This document shows positions 1-11,082 of a stretch of 64,000 nt of DNA, piece after piece (the first letter of the stretch is position 1; every line of letters starts with the position of its first letter). The translations under genes and the position numbers were made by a program. This DNA is from Pseudomonas saudiphocaensis (GTDB lineage Bacteria; Pseudomonadota; Gammaproteobacteria; Pseudomonadales; Pseudomonadaceae), in assembly GCF_000756775.1 (NCBI RefSeq), contig NZ_CCSF01000001.1, positions 2,480,001 to 2,544,000 on the forward strand, read 5' to 3'. The notes under the pieces are model-generated. The model ran no database searches. It saw only the letters and a program-made list of their open reading frames with translations, and was not told the origin of the DNA.

Positions 1-16
1 CCTTTCATCTTTCCGC

Positions 17-895
17 TCAGCTATGGGCCGGCGGCGGCATCATGACCTTGCGCTCGGCACCTTGCTCGGCATCTATAGCCTGCCGCATGGAGCGAACACG
101 GCGCTTCTCCGCACGTCGCGAGAGGTACCAGGCGATAAAGGTGAACAACGAGATCGTCAGCAGGATCAGGCTGGCGACGGCGTTGATCTCCGGTTTCACG
201 CCCAGGCGCACGGCAGAGAAGATCTCCATCGGCAGGGTGGTCGAGCCGGGGCCTGAGACGAAGCTGGCCAATACCAGGTCATCCAGCGACAGGGCAAAGG
301 AAAGCATCCCGCCAGCGGCCAGCGAGGGCGCGATCATCGGCATGGTGATCACAAGGAACACCTTCCACGGACGCGCCCCGAGGTCCATTGCCGCCTCCTC
401 GATGGACAGGTCCAGCTCGCGCAGGCGCGCCATCACCACCACCGCTACATAGGCCGAGCAGAAGGTGGTGTGAGCGATCCAGATGGTCGCCAGACCACGC
501 TGCGCCGGCCAGCCCACCAGTTGCGCCATGGCCACGAACAGCAGCAGCAGCGAAAGACCGGTAATCACTTCGGGCATTACCAGCGGCGCCGTGACCAGCC
601 CGCCGAACAGCGTGCGGCCACGGAACACCGGGATACGCGTGAGCACGAAGGCGGCCATGGTGCCCAGCGCCACCGCAGCGATGGCGGTGTAGAACGCCAC
701 CTCCAGCGAACGCATGACGGCGCCCATCAGCTGGGCGTTGTCGAGCAGCCCTACATACCACTTCACCGACCAGCCACCCCAGACCGTCACCAGACGCGAC
801 CCGTTGAAGGAGTAGATGACCAGAATGACCATTGGCAGGTAGATGAACAGCAACCCGAGCACCAGGATCAGGTTGGAAAAGCTCCAGCGCTTCAT
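17..895 (-). CDS. spuH: Polyamine ABC transporter inner-membrane permease (SpuH/PotI)
   Basis: This 292-residue protein is a membrane permease of a spermidine/putrescine ABC importer. A hydrophobic segment lies near residues 8-28, followed by further membrane spans. The cytoplasmic EAA loop that contacts the ATPase reads EEAAMDLGARPWKVFLVITMP (first residues EEAAMDLGA) at about residues 166-186. A GGAGGG ribosome site precedes the ATG. The start overlaps the stop of the upstream permease gene by ATGA, so the two are probably translationally coupled. It is the last gene of the minus-strand spu operon in this window. Assignment to SpuH rests on family resemblance plus the complete spu gene order. 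Confidence 0.93.
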   Translation of the reverse strand: MKRWSFSNLILVLGLLFIYLPMVILVIYSFNGSRLVTVWGGWSVKWYVGLLDNAQLMGAVMRSLEVAFYTAIAAVALGTMAAFVLTRIPVFRGRTLFGGLVTAPLVMPEVITGLSLLLLFVAMAQLVGWPAQRGLATIWIAHTTFCSAYVAVVVMARLRELDLSIEEAAMDLGARPWKVFLVITMPMIAPSLAAGGMLSFALSLDDLVLASFVSGPGSTTLPMEIFSAVRLGVKPEINAVASLILLTISLFTFIAWYLSRRAEKRRVRSMRQAIDAEQGAERKVMMPPPAHS

Positions 896-1788
896 AGCTT
901 GCCCTCCAATTCCTTGGCCTGGTTGCGATTGAACAGAATGATTGGCACCAGCAGGATCGCCAGCATCACCACCGCCAACGCCGAAGCCACCGGCCAGTCG
1001 CGGTTGTTGAAGAATTCCTGCCAGAGCACCTTGCCGATCATCAGCGTCTCCGGGCCACCGAGCAGCTCGGGAATGACGAACTCACCCACCACCGGAATGA
1101 ACACCAGCATGCAGCCGGCGATGATGCCGTTCTTGGACAGCGGTACGGTGATCTTCCAGAAACTGGTCAACCGCCGTGCACCAAGGTCGGAGGCGGCTTC
1201 CAGCAAGCTCAGGTCGTGCTTCACCAGGTTGGCGTAGAGCGGCAGGATCATAAATGGCAGATAGGAGTACACAACGCCGATATACACCGCCAGATCCGTG
1301 TTGAGGATCTGCAGCGGCGTGTCGATCAGGCCAATGCTCAACAGCAGGCTATTGAGCAGGCCGTTGCTGCTGAGAATCCCCATCCAGGCATAAACGCGGA
1401 TCAGGATCGCCGTCCAGGTCGGCATCATGATCAGCAGCAACAACACCGTCTGCAGATCACGGCGCGCCCGGGCGATGGCGTAGGCCATGGGATAGCCGAT
1501 CAGCAGGCACAGCAGGGTGCTGAAGAAGGCGATCTTCAACGATCCGGTGTAGGCCGCCAGATAGAGCGCGTCTTCGCTAAGGAAGATGTAGTTGCCGAGG
1601 TTGATCAGCACCTGCAACTGCTGATCGGCGTAGGCGAAGATATCGGTATACGGCGGAATCGCCACATCGGCCTCGGCAAAGCTGATCTTCAGGACGATGG
1701 CGAACGGCAGCAGAAAGAACAGCATCAGCCACAGAAAAGGGACGCCGATGACCAGCCGGCGACCGACGCTCAGGCGTATGCGGTTCAT
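892..1788 (-). CDS. spuG: Polyamine ABC transporter inner-membrane permease (SpuG/PotH)
   Basis: This is the partner permease to the following gene; the two are expected to form the membrane channel of the polyamine importer. I chose the ATG at 1788, giving 298 residues beginning MNRIRLSVGRR. It overlaps the stop of the ATPase gene by ATGA and puts the first membrane segment at about residues 12-34. A longer reading from 1854 would run well into the ATPase gene. The EAA loop (EAASDLGARRLTSFWKITVP) is visible in the second half. PotH-type permeases are about 290-310 residues long, so this is full length. Confidence 0.93.
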   Translation of the reverse strand: MNRIRLSVGRRLVIGVPFLWLMLFFLLPFAIVLKISFAEADVAIPPYTDIFAYADQQLQVLINLGNYIFLSEDALYLAAYTGSLKIAFFSTLLCLLIGYPMAYAIARARRDLQTVLLLLIMMPTWTAILIRVYAWMGILSSNGLLNSLLLSIGLIDTPLQILNTDLAVYIGVVYSYLPFMILPLYANLVKHDLSLLEAASDLGARRLTSFWKITVPLSKNGIIAGCMLVFIPVVGEFVIPELLGGPETLMIGKVLWQEFFNNRDWPVASALAVVMLAILLVPIILFNRNQAKELEGKL

Positions 1789-2936
1789 GCCTGCAACACC
1801 ACGCCGCTGTCGCTGAGCCAATGCACATAGACCTGTTCGTCCCAGGTCGGCCATTTCACGTGGCGCTCGGCGTTGGCGACGAAGGCCTGCAGCAACATGC
1901 CTGACTCAAGCTTGATGAAGTACACCGAGTGCCCGCCCAGGTAGGCGATATCGTGCACGGTGCCCTGTACCCAGTTGTAGTCGGGCAGTTCCAGCTCGGG
2001 TTTTTCGATGCTCATCAGCAGCTTTTCCGGGCGCAGGGCGAAGGTCACGCGCTTGTCCTCGGCACGGGTACTGATGCCGTGCCCGACATAGATCGGTCGT
2101 TCCAGCTGCGGGCAGCCGATCACCGCATGGCCTTCCATATCTTCGATCAGCTCGCCATCGAACAGATTGACGTTGCCGATGAACTCGCAGACCAGCCGGC
2201 TCGCCGGGGTCTCGTAGATGTCCATGGGGCTGCCGACCTGGGCGATCCAGCCGATGTGCATGATCGCGATGCGTTCGGCCATGGTCATGGCCTCTTCCTG
2301 GTCATGGGTAACCATCACGCAGGTCACGCCAACGCGCTCGATGATCTGCACCAGCTCGAGCTGCATGCGCGAACGCAGTTTCTTGTCCAGCGCGCCCATG
2401 GGCTCGTCGAGCAGCAACAGCTTCGGCCGCTTGGCCAGCGAGCGGGCCAGAGCCACACGCTGGCGCTGGCCGCCGGAGAGCTGGTGCGGCTTGCGCTTGG
2501 CGTACTGGGTCATCTGCACCAGACCAAGCATCTCCTGGACACGCTCGTCGATCTCGGCCTTGGACAGGCGATCCTGCTTGAGGCCAAAGGCGATGTTCTG
2601 CTCCACCGTCATATGCGGGAACAGTGCATAGGACTGGAACATCATGTTGATCGGCCGCTCGTAGGGCGGCATGTCGGTGATGTCCTGACCATCGAGGAAA
2701 ATCCGCCCCTCGGTCGGCCGTTCGAAGCCGGCGAGCATGCGCAGCAGTGTCGACTTGCCCGATCCAGAGCCCCCGAGCAGGGCAAAGATTTCACCCTTGT
2801 GGATGCTCAGCGAGACGTCATCGACCGCCACCGTCTCGTCGAATTTCTTCGTGACACGGTCGATCTTCAGCAGCACCTGCTTGTTCTGGCTCCCACCGGT
2901 GAGGGCCTTTTTGTAGGCGCTGGAGGCAACAGCCAT
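1785..2936 (-). CDS. spuF: Polyamine ABC transporter ATP-binding protein (SpuF/PotG)
   Basis: This is the nucleotide-binding subunit that energises polyamine import. It shows Walker A (GGSGSGKST), the ABC signature LSGGQRQR, Walker B ending LLLLDEP, and the switch histidine in VMVTHDQEE. A C-terminal TOBE-like region typical of PotA/PotG-type ATPases follows. The start at 2936 (MAVASSAYKK, 383 residues) is preferred because GGGAG sits seven bases upstream; a start six codons earlier lacks a clear ribosome site. It lies downstream of the two binding-protein genes and is coupled to the permease genes by ATGA overlap. Confidence 0.94.
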   Translation of the reverse strand: MAVASSAYKKALTGGSQNKQVLLKIDRVTKKFDETVAVDDVSLSIHKGEIFALLGGSGSGKSTLLRMLAGFERPTEGRIFLDGQDITDMPPYERPINMMFQSYALFPHMTVEQNIAFGLKQDRLSKAEIDERVQEMLGLVQMTQYAKRKPHQLSGGQRQRVALARSLAKRPKLLLLDEPMGALDKKLRSRMQLELVQIIERVGVTCVMVTHDQEEAMTMAERIAIMHIGWIAQVGSPMDIYETPASRLVCEFIGNVNLFDGELIEDMEGHAVIGCPQLERPIYVGHGISTRAEDKRVTFALRPEKLLMSIEKPELELPDYNWVQGTVHDIAYLGGHSVYFIKLESGMLLQAFVANAERHVKWPTWDEQVYVHWLSDSGVVLQA

Positions 2937-3019
2937 GCGCAAACTCCCGATCAAAAGAAATGGGCCCGGACATCGCCGGATCTATCGTCTTGTACAAGCC
3001 GAGCAGCGCCCGACCATTA

Positions 3020-4123
<1,104 letters not shown>

Positions 4124-4270
4124 TTATTGGCCGCGCTAGCACAGCGGACGAAGGTCGGGCTATTTATTGGAAAAACCAAGGGAATGCAACTGGTCTGATA
4201 CAAAAAGCCATACATCGTGCCCGAAACAGGCCGCCCGACACCCGTGCAGCGGTGAAACAGCGGCCCGCTG

Positions 4271-4299
4271 GCTCGCACGAATCCGCAGATTCGGCGAGC
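4271..4299 (-). other. Intercistronic stem-loop between spuD and spuE
   Basis: An inverted repeat (GCTCGC/GCGAGC outside, CGAATC/GATTCG inside, loop CGCA) lies just after the spuD stop codon. There is no following T run, so it is not a typical terminator. Stable hairpins after binding-protein genes often protect the 3' end of the upstream message and raise binding-protein levels over permease. That role is inferred. Confidence 0.45.
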
Positions 4300-4309
4300 T
4301 GTTCAGGTA

Positions 4310-5437
<1,128 letters not shown>

Positions 5438-5608
5438 TTAGATGATCATTCAATTGATCGGGAGCTTATGCCGACATCGACCAGGCCCAAGTCAACCCGG
5501 CACGCAGTCTGGCAAGATTGGAACCCTTTATTCAATCAGCTAATCGTCATTGAAGGCTACCTGCCATCAAGCATAGTCGGTCCACGCCGGGAAAACCGCT
5601 CCCCGTGG

Positions 5609-6967
5609 TCACCCCAGCACCTCTGCCGCCGTAGCATCCAGACAGCGCCGCGCCTTGACGATCAGCTCGTCTATCTCTTCCTTATTGATCACCAGCGGCG
5701 GTGAAATGATCATGGTATCGCCCACTGCACGCATCACCAGACCATTCTGGAAGCAATGCTGACGGCAGAGCATGCCAACCCCCGACTTGTCGAAGCGCTC
5801 GCGGGTCTTCTTGTTCTTCACCAATTCCAGCGCACCCAGCATGCCGACGCCACGTGCTTCACCCACCAGCGGGTGCTCGGCCAGTTCCTGCCAGCGTGAC
5901 TGCAAATAGGGTGCCGTTTCGGCTTTGATTCGCTCGACTATCTTCTCTTCACGCAAGATACGAATATTTTCCAGCGCAACCGCTGCAGCCACCGGGTGAC
6001 CCGAGTAGGTAAAGCCGTGGTAGAACTCGCCGCCCTCGTTGAGGGTCTGCACCACTTCGTCGCGCACCACCACGCCACCCATGGGGATGTAGCCCGAGGT
6101 CATGCCCTTGGCGATGGGCATCAGGTCGGGGGCGTTGCCGTAGTAGTCGCTGCCGAACCATTCGCCGGTGCGGCCGAAGCCACAGATGACCTCGTCAGCA
6201 ACGAACAGAATCTCGTAGCGCGCCAGAATCTCGCGAATCCTCGGCCAGTAGCTGGTCGGTGGAATGATCACGCCGCCGGCACCCTGAATCGGCTCGGCGA
6301 TAAAGGCGGCGACCCTGTCTTCACCCACCTCAAGGATCTTCTGCTCCAGCTGCTGGGCGACGCGAACACCGAACTCTTCCGGGTCGAGCTCGCCGCCTTC
6401 GCCGTACCAGTAAGGCTGGTCGATATGCTCGATACCGGGAATCGGACCGTCGCCCTGGCCGTGCATGGCCTTCATGCCACCCAGGCTGGCGCCCGCCACG
6501 GTGGAGCCGTGGTAACCGTTCCAGCGACCAATGACCACTTTCTTGGCAGGCTTGCCCTTGATTGCCCAGTAATGGCGCACCATGCGCAAGACCGTGTCAT
6601 TGGCTTCCGAGCCGGAGCCGGTGAAGAAGACGTGATTCATGCCGGCCGGCGCGACGTCGGCGATGGCCTTGGCCAGCGCGATGGCCGGCGGGTGAGAGGT
6701 CTCGAAGAACAGGTTGTAATAGGGCAGCTCACGCATCTGCCGGGTGGCGGCCTCGACCAGTTCCTCGCGGCCGTAGCCGATGTTGACGCACCAGAGCCCG
6801 GCCATGGCATCAAGGATCTTGTGGCCCTCGCTATCCCACAGATAGACCCCGGAAGCCTTGGTGATCACCCGGGTGCCCTTGGCGTTGAGTGCCTTGTAGT
6901 CGGTAAACGGCGGCAGGTGATGATTGCGGCTCAGGTCTTGCCAGTGCAGGGTTTGCGAATCGCTCAT
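5609..6967 (-). CDS. spuC: Putrescine/polyamine:pyruvate aminotransferase (SpuC)
   Basis: This 452-residue class-III PLP-dependent aminotransferase transfers an amino group from putrescine or a related polyamine to pyruvate, giving 4-aminobutyraldehyde and alanine. The cofactor lysine is in [17 protein letters not shown], and the preceding D-E-V pair ([15 protein letters not shown]) binds the PLP pyridine. Length and sequence fit SpuC. AGAGGTG precedes the ATG. The aldehyde product would be handled by a KauB-like dehydrogenase; one lies at 40363-41856. The 165-base gap upstream holds a REPIN-like repeat. Confidence 0.93.
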   Translation of the reverse strand: MSDSQTLHWQDLSRNHHLPPFTDYKALNAKGTRVITKASGVYLWDSEGHKILDAMAGLWCVNIGYGREELVEAATRQMRELPYYNLFFETSHPPAIALAKAIADVAPAGMNHVFFTGSGSEANDTVLRMVRHYWAIKGKPAKKVVIGRWNGYHGSTVAGASLGGMKAMHGQGDGPIPGIEHIDQPYWYGEGGELDPEEFGVRVAQQLEQKILEVGEDRVAAFIAEPIQGAGGVIIPPTSYWPRIREILARYEILFVADEVICGFGRTGEWFGSDYYGNAPDLMPIAKGMTSGYIPMGGVVVRDEVVQTLNEGGEFYHGFTYSGHPVAAAVALENIRILREEKIVERIKAETAPYLQSRWQELAEHPLVGEARGVGMLGALELVKNKKTRERFDKSGVGMLCRQHCFQNGLVMRAVGDTMIISPPLVINKEEIDELIVKARRCLDATAAEVLG

Positions 6968-7030
6968 CAGTCACCTCTTTTATCCGTGATTTTGGCTGGA
7001 TGAAAAACTCATCCACGTCTTCGGCGCGAC

Positions 7031-7124
7031 GCAGGGTGGGTCGCGCTTTATCGATCCACCTGGCTTCCACGTGACGCCCGCCCCAGGAAACCAAGGTAGA
7101 TGTAGCAAGCGACATCCACCCTGC
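7031..7124. repeat. REPIN-like pair of REP units between spuB and spuC
   Basis: Two oppositely oriented copies of a short repeat lie here. One runs 7031-7060 on plus (GCAGGGTGGGTCGCGCTTTA, then TCGATCCACC). The second, at about 7094-7124, reads GCAGGGTGGATGTCGCTTGC on minus. Each unit can fold on itself. The same GTAGGGTGGA family recurs at 11979, 35476, 38927 and 63118 in this window. Confidence 0.7.
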
Positions 7125-7132
7125 GCCCGCCG

Positions 7133-8491
7133 TTACACCGAAAGCATCAGGAATTCCCGCTCCCAGGAACTGATCACCCGGTGGTAGTTCTCCTGCTCGG
7201 TACGTTTGACCGCAACGTAGCCGGTAATGAATTTCGGACTCAGGTACTTACGCAGCTCGCGGCAGTTCTCCATGCGTTCCAGCGCGGCTTCCAGGGTCAA
7301 TGGCAGACGCAGGTTGCGCCGCTCATATCCGCGTCCTTTGACCGGCGGGCTCGGGTTCAGCCCCTCGACCATACCGATGTAGCCGCACAACAGGCTGGCG
7401 GCGATGGCCAGGTAGGGGTTGGCGTCGGCGCCCGGCAGGCGGTTTTCCAGACGGCGGTTCTGCGGGTTGGAGTCCGGCACGCGCAGCCCCACGGTGCGGT
7501 TCTCCTCACCCCACTCGACGTTCACTGGCGCCGAGGTGTCGGGCAGGAAGCGGCGGAACGAATTGACGTTGGGCGCGAACATCGGCAGCAGCTCGGGAAT
7601 GTACTTCTGCAGGCCACCAACGTGATTGAGGAACAGCTGGCTCATTGAGCCGTCCGGGTTGGAAAAGATGTTCTGCCCGGTCTCGATGTCGATCACGCTC
7701 TGGTGCAGGTGCATGGCACTGCCTGGCTCGCCGGTCATCGGCTTGGCCATGAAAGTGGCCGCCACGTTGTGCTTGAGCGCCGCCTCGCGCATGGTGCGCT
7801 TGAACACAAGGATCTGGTCGGCCAGATGCAGCGCTTCGCCGTGACGGAAGTTGATCTCCATCTGCGCGGTGCCTTCCTCGTGGATCAGGGTGTCCAGATC
7901 CAGTCCCTGGGCCTCGCACCAGTCGTACATGTCCTCGAACAGCGGATCGAATTCGTTGGCCGCGTCGATGGAGAACGACTGGCGACCCGTCTCCTGGCGA
8001 CCGGAACGCCCGATTGGCGCCTGGAACGGCAGGTCGGGGTCCTCGCAGCGCTGGGTCAGGTAGAACTCCATTTCCGGCGCGACGATGGGCTGCCAACCGC
8101 GGTCGGCATACATCTTCAGCACGCGCTTCAAGATGTTGCGCGGCGAAATCTCGATGGGATTGCCCATCTTGTCGTAGGTGTCGTGAATCACCTGGGCGGT
8201 CGGCTCGATGGCCCAGGGCACCAGAAACATCGCATCGGGATCAGGACGGCAGAACATGTCGATGTCCGCCGGATCGAGAAGCTCGTAGTAGATATCGTCC
8301 TCGACATAGTCTCCGGTGACCGTCTGCAACAGCACGCTTTCCGGCAGACGCATGCCCTTTTCACCGAGGAACTTGCTGGTCGGTGAAATCTTGCCTCGGG
8401 CGATGCCGGTCAGGTCACTGATCAGGCACTCCACTTCGGTGATTTTGTGTTCCTTCAGCCAGCTGGTGAGCTGGTCGAGCTTGGTATTCAT
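7133..8491 (-). CDS. spuB: Glutamate-polyamine ligase, glutamine synthetase family (SpuB)
   Basis: This 452-residue glutamine-synthetase-fold enzyme probably ligates glutamate to the amine of putrescine or another polyamine, using ATP. That is the first step of the gamma-glutamyl (Puu-like) route. GS-type motifs are visible: the substrate-binding strand APEMEFYL, the nucleotide/metal block NFRHGEALHLADQ, the PMTGEPGSAMHLHQS segment, and the C-terminal RRLENRLPGADANPYLA region. It lies between spuA and spuC and is paralogous to spuI at 9550. GAGGT precedes the start. Which polyamine each paralogue prefers cannot be read from the sequence. Confidence 0.9.
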   Translation of the reverse strand: MNTKLDQLTSWLKEHKITEVECLISDLTGIARGKISPTSKFLGEKGMRLPESVLLQTVTGDYVEDDIYYELLDPADIDMFCRPDPDAMFLVPWAIEPTAQVIHDTYDKMGNPIEISPRNILKRVLKMYADRGWQPIVAPEMEFYLTQRCEDPDLPFQAPIGRSGRQETGRQSFSIDAANEFDPLFEDMYDWCEAQGLDLDTLIHEEGTAQMEINFRHGEALHLADQILVFKRTMREAALKHNVAATFMAKPMTGEPGSAMHLHQSVIDIETGQNIFSNPDGSMSQLFLNHVGGLQKYIPELLPMFAPNVNSFRRFLPDTSAPVNVEWGEENRTVGLRVPDSNPQNRRLENRLPGADANPYLAIAASLLCGYIGMVEGLNPSPPVKGRGYERRNLRLPLTLEAALERMENCRELRKYLSPKFITGYVAVKRTEQENYHRVISSWEREFLMLSV

Positions 8492-8559
8492 GATGACCTC
8501 AATTGGTAAAGTACCCGCATGATGCTTGCACCTTGTGAAGCTTGTACCGCAGGTATCCT

Positions 8560-9306
8560 TTAGCGCCGTTGCGCATGTGCCTCGCAGGCTTCTGCGAAGC
8601 CCTGAAACAGCGCCAGGTAAGCCGGATGTTCATGTACTTTCCATTCCGGATGCCATTGCACCCCGAGGGCGAAGCTGGACGCTCCTTCAACGGAGAACGC
8701 TTCAATCAGGCCGTCCGGTGCCAGCGCCTCGACTCTCAGCCCCGCACCCAGCCGTTCGACGCCCTGCCCATGCACCGAGTTGACACGAATCTCGGCAGGC
8801 AGGCCAAGCCGCTCCAGCACGCCGCCCGGCTGCACATGCAGCGTGTGGCTCAGGCCATATTGCACTTCGACGGGGTCCTCGGGGCGCTCGCGGTGATCCT
8901 GGTAAGGCCCGGCCTCGTGCACCTTCTGGTGCAAGGTGCCGCCGAAGGCCACGTTCATTTCCTGAAAGCCACGGCAAATCCCAAGTAGCGGAATGCCGGC
9001 ATCCACCGCCTCGCGAATCAACGGCAGCGTCAGCTGGTCGCGCGAAGGGTCATGGGGTGTACCGGGCTCGCTGGGCGGGCCCTGGTAATGATGAGGTTCA
9101 ACGTTGGACGGCGAGCCGGTGAAGAGCAGGCCGTCGAGGCTGCTCAGCAGGGACTGCCGGTCGATCAATTCGCCCAGCGCCGGTATCACCAGGGGCACGC
9201 CGGCAATCGCTGCGGCACGCAGATATTTGTCACCAGCAATATGAAAGCCATGATGGCCGATCTGCCGGGTACAGGCACACACACCGATCAGGGGCACTCG
9301 AGACAT
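8560..9306 (-). CDS. spuA: Gamma-glutamyl-polyamine/GABA hydrolase, class I glutamine amidotransferase fold (SpuA/PuuD)
   Basis: This 248-residue peptidase-C26-type hydrolase should release glutamate from gamma-glutamyl-GABA at the end of the gamma-glutamylation route. The nucleophile cysteine lies in LLGICRGFQEMN, and the His-x-Glu of the catalytic triad in GVQWHPEWK. It is the first gene of the minus-strand spu operon and faces spuI across a 243-base intergenic region. The ribosome site is weak and sits in a small AAAAAC/GTTTTT inverted repeat. Family identity is clear; the exact substrate is inferred from PuuD and the neighbouring ligase. Confidence 0.9.
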   Translation of the reverse strand: MSRVPLIGVCACTRQIGHHGFHIAGDKYLRAAAIAGVPLVIPALGELIDRQSLLSSLDGLLFTGSPSNVEPHHYQGPPSEPGTPHDPSRDQLTLPLIREAVDAGIPLLGICRGFQEMNVAFGGTLHQKVHEAGPYQDHRERPEDPVEVQYGLSHTLHVQPGGVLERLGLPAEIRVNSVHGQGVERLGAGLRVEALAPDGLIEAFSVEGASSFALGVQWHPEWKVHEHPAYLALFQGFAEACEAHAQRR

Positions 9307-9549
9307 GAAAAACTCGTTTTTTAAGTGGGTCTCACCGAAGAGTAGTCTTGTTCATTTTTATAGACAATAGATTGCTGAACGACCTTCATCTCGGCCTCTC
9401 CGGGGGGATTCCTGCGCCCCAGAAATGCCCGCCACAGCCCATAATGGGGCACTCGCGCGCCGCTATTGACAGTCGCAAGGCTTTTCGATTGACTCCGATC
9501 AAGCCGTTTTGATGATTGAAATTTTTAACAATATTTAAGGTAACTCATC
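9307..9549. promoter_or_regulatory. Divergent control region between spuA and spuI
   Basis: This gene-free stretch must contain the promoters of both the spuA-H operon and spuI-agu. An AT-rich segment lies at about 9340-9375 on the spuA side. On the spuI side there is a TTGACA at 9466-9471, but no convincing -10 box follows at 16-18 bases, so I do not define exact promoters. No dedicated regulator gene is adjacent. Confidence 0.5.
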
Positions 9550-10926
9550 ATGCAACCGCCGCCGCGTGCCGTTCAGCTCAATGAAGCGAACGCATTTCTC
9601 AAGCAACACCCGGAGGTCCAATACGTCGACCTGCTGATCGCCGACATGAACGGTGTCGTGCGCGGCAAGCGCATCGAGCGCGCCAGCCTGCACAAGGTGT
9701 ACGAGAAGGGCATCAACCTGCCTGCTTCGCTGTTTGCCCTCGACATCAACGGGATCACGGTAGAAAGCACCGGACTGGGCATGGACATCGGCGACTCGGA
9801 CCGCATCTGCTTCCCCATCCCCAATACGCTGTCCAACGAACCCTGGCAGAAGCGCCCCACCGCGCAGTTGCTGATGACCATGCACGAGCGCGACGGCTCG
9901 CCGTTCTTCGCCGACCCGCGCGAAGTGCTGCGCCAGGTGGTTAGCCGGTTCGACGAGCTGGGCCTGACCATCTGTGCCGCCTTTGAGCTGGAGTTCTACC
10001 TGATCGACCAGGAGAACGTGAACGGCCGACCACAACCGCCACGCTCGCCGATTTCGGGCAAGCGCCCCCATTCGACCCAGGTCTACCTGATCGACGATCT
10101 CGACGAATACGTGGACTGCCTGCAGGACATCCTCGAAGGCGCCAAGGAACAAGGCATTCCTGCCGATGCCATCGTCAAGGAGAGCGCGCCGGCGCAGTTC
10201 GAGGTCAACCTCCACCACGTGGCCGACCCGATCAAGGCCTGCGACTACGCGGTACTACTCAAGCGCCTGATCAAGAACATCGCGTACGACCACGAGATGG
10301 ACAGCACCTTCATGGCCAAGCCCTATCCGGGCCAGGCCGGCAATGGCCTGCATGTGCACATCTCGCTGCTGGACAAGCAGGGCAACAACATCTTCGCCAC
10401 CGAGAATCCGCTTGAGAGCGAACCCCTGCGGCATGCCATCGGCGGCGTCCAGCAGACCATGGCCGCCTCGATGGCCTTCCTCTGCCCCAACGTCAACTCC
10501 TACCGCCGCTTCGGCGCGCAGTTCTACGTGCCCAACTCGCCCTGCTGGGGCCTGGACAACCGCACCGTGGCCCTGCGGGTGCCCACCGACAGCCCGGACG
10601 GCGTGCGTATCGAACACCGTGTCGCCGGTGCGGACGCCAACCCCTACCTGCTGCTGGCCAGCGTTCTGGCGGGCGTGCACCACGGCCTGACCAACAAGAT
10701 CGAGCCGGATGCGCCCATCGAGGGCAACTCCTACGAGCAGGTCGAGCAGAGCCTGCCGACCAACCTGCGCGATGCCCTGCGCGAGCTGGACGACAACGAA
10801 ATCATGGCCCGCTACATCAGCCCGGATTACATCGACATCTTCGTCGCCTGTAAGGAAAGCGAACTGGCCGAGTTCGAACACTCGATTTCAGACCTGGAAT
10901 ACAACTGGTATCTGCACACGGTCTAA
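9550..10926 (+). CDS. spuI: Glutamate-polyamine ligase, glutamine synthetase family (SpuI)
   Basis: This is a 458-residue paralogue of SpuB that probably forms gamma-glutamyl-polyamine from glutamate, ATP and a polyamine. GS signatures include CAAFELEFYLIDQ, APAQFEVNLHHVADP, FMAKPYPGQAGNGLHVH and RIEHRVAGADANPYL. It is transcribed away from spuA, as in P. aeruginosa, but here it is followed directly by aguB and aguA. The ATG has an AAGG site eight bases upstream. Identification as spuI relies on its divergent position beside spuA. Confidence 0.9.
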   Translation: MQPPPRAVQLNEANAFLKQHPEVQYVDLLIADMNGVVRGKRIERASLHKVYEKGINLPASLFALDINGITVESTGLGMDIGDSDRICFPIPNTLSNEPWQKRPTAQLLMTMHERDGSPFFADPREVLRQVVSRFDELGLTICAAFELEFYLIDQENVNGRPQPPRSPISGKRPHSTQVYLIDDLDEYVDCLQDILEGAKEQGIPADAIVKESAPAQFEVNLHHVADPIKACDYAVLLKRLIKNIAYDHEMDSTFMAKPYPGQAGNGLHVHISLLDKQGNNIFATENPLESEPLRHAIGGVQQTMAASMAFLCPNVNSYRRFGAQFYVPNSPCWGLDNRTVALRVPTDSPDGVRIEHRVAGADANPYLLLASVLAGVHHGLTNKIEPDAPIEGNSYEQVEQSLPTNLRDALRELDDNEIMARYISPDYIDIFVACKESELAEFEHSISDLEYNWYLHTV

Positions 10927-10957
10927 GGCCGGGCAAGCCGTCAGACGCATCACCACA

Positions 10958-10987
10958 CCGGATCGGCGGGGCTCACCCGCCGTCCGG
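10958..10987 (+). terminator. Possible hairpin downstream of spuI
   Basis: A GC-rich inverted repeat (CCGGATCGGCGGG against CCCGCCGTCCGG, one bulge) follows the spuI stop by about 30 bases. It has no T run, so termination would be partial at best. aguB begins about 95 bases further on and has a TAGAAT sequence at 11041-11046 that could be its own -10 box. Confidence 0.35.
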
Positions 10988-11082
10988 ACAGCTTATGGTT
11001 CAGGCTCCGGCTGCCAGCTGCTTCTCTGAACCCCATCGCTTAGAATCACTCCATTCCGAAAGCTCAACTCAGCGAGGCCGTC

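Noticed and set aside
7031-7124. REP clusters as CRISPR arrays
   Set aside because: Units are in inverted pairs, with no regular spacers, and no cas genes are present.
9466-9494. TTGACA at 9466 as the spuI promoter
   Set aside because: No -10-like hexamer at 16-18 bases spacing, so it is not called as a promoter.
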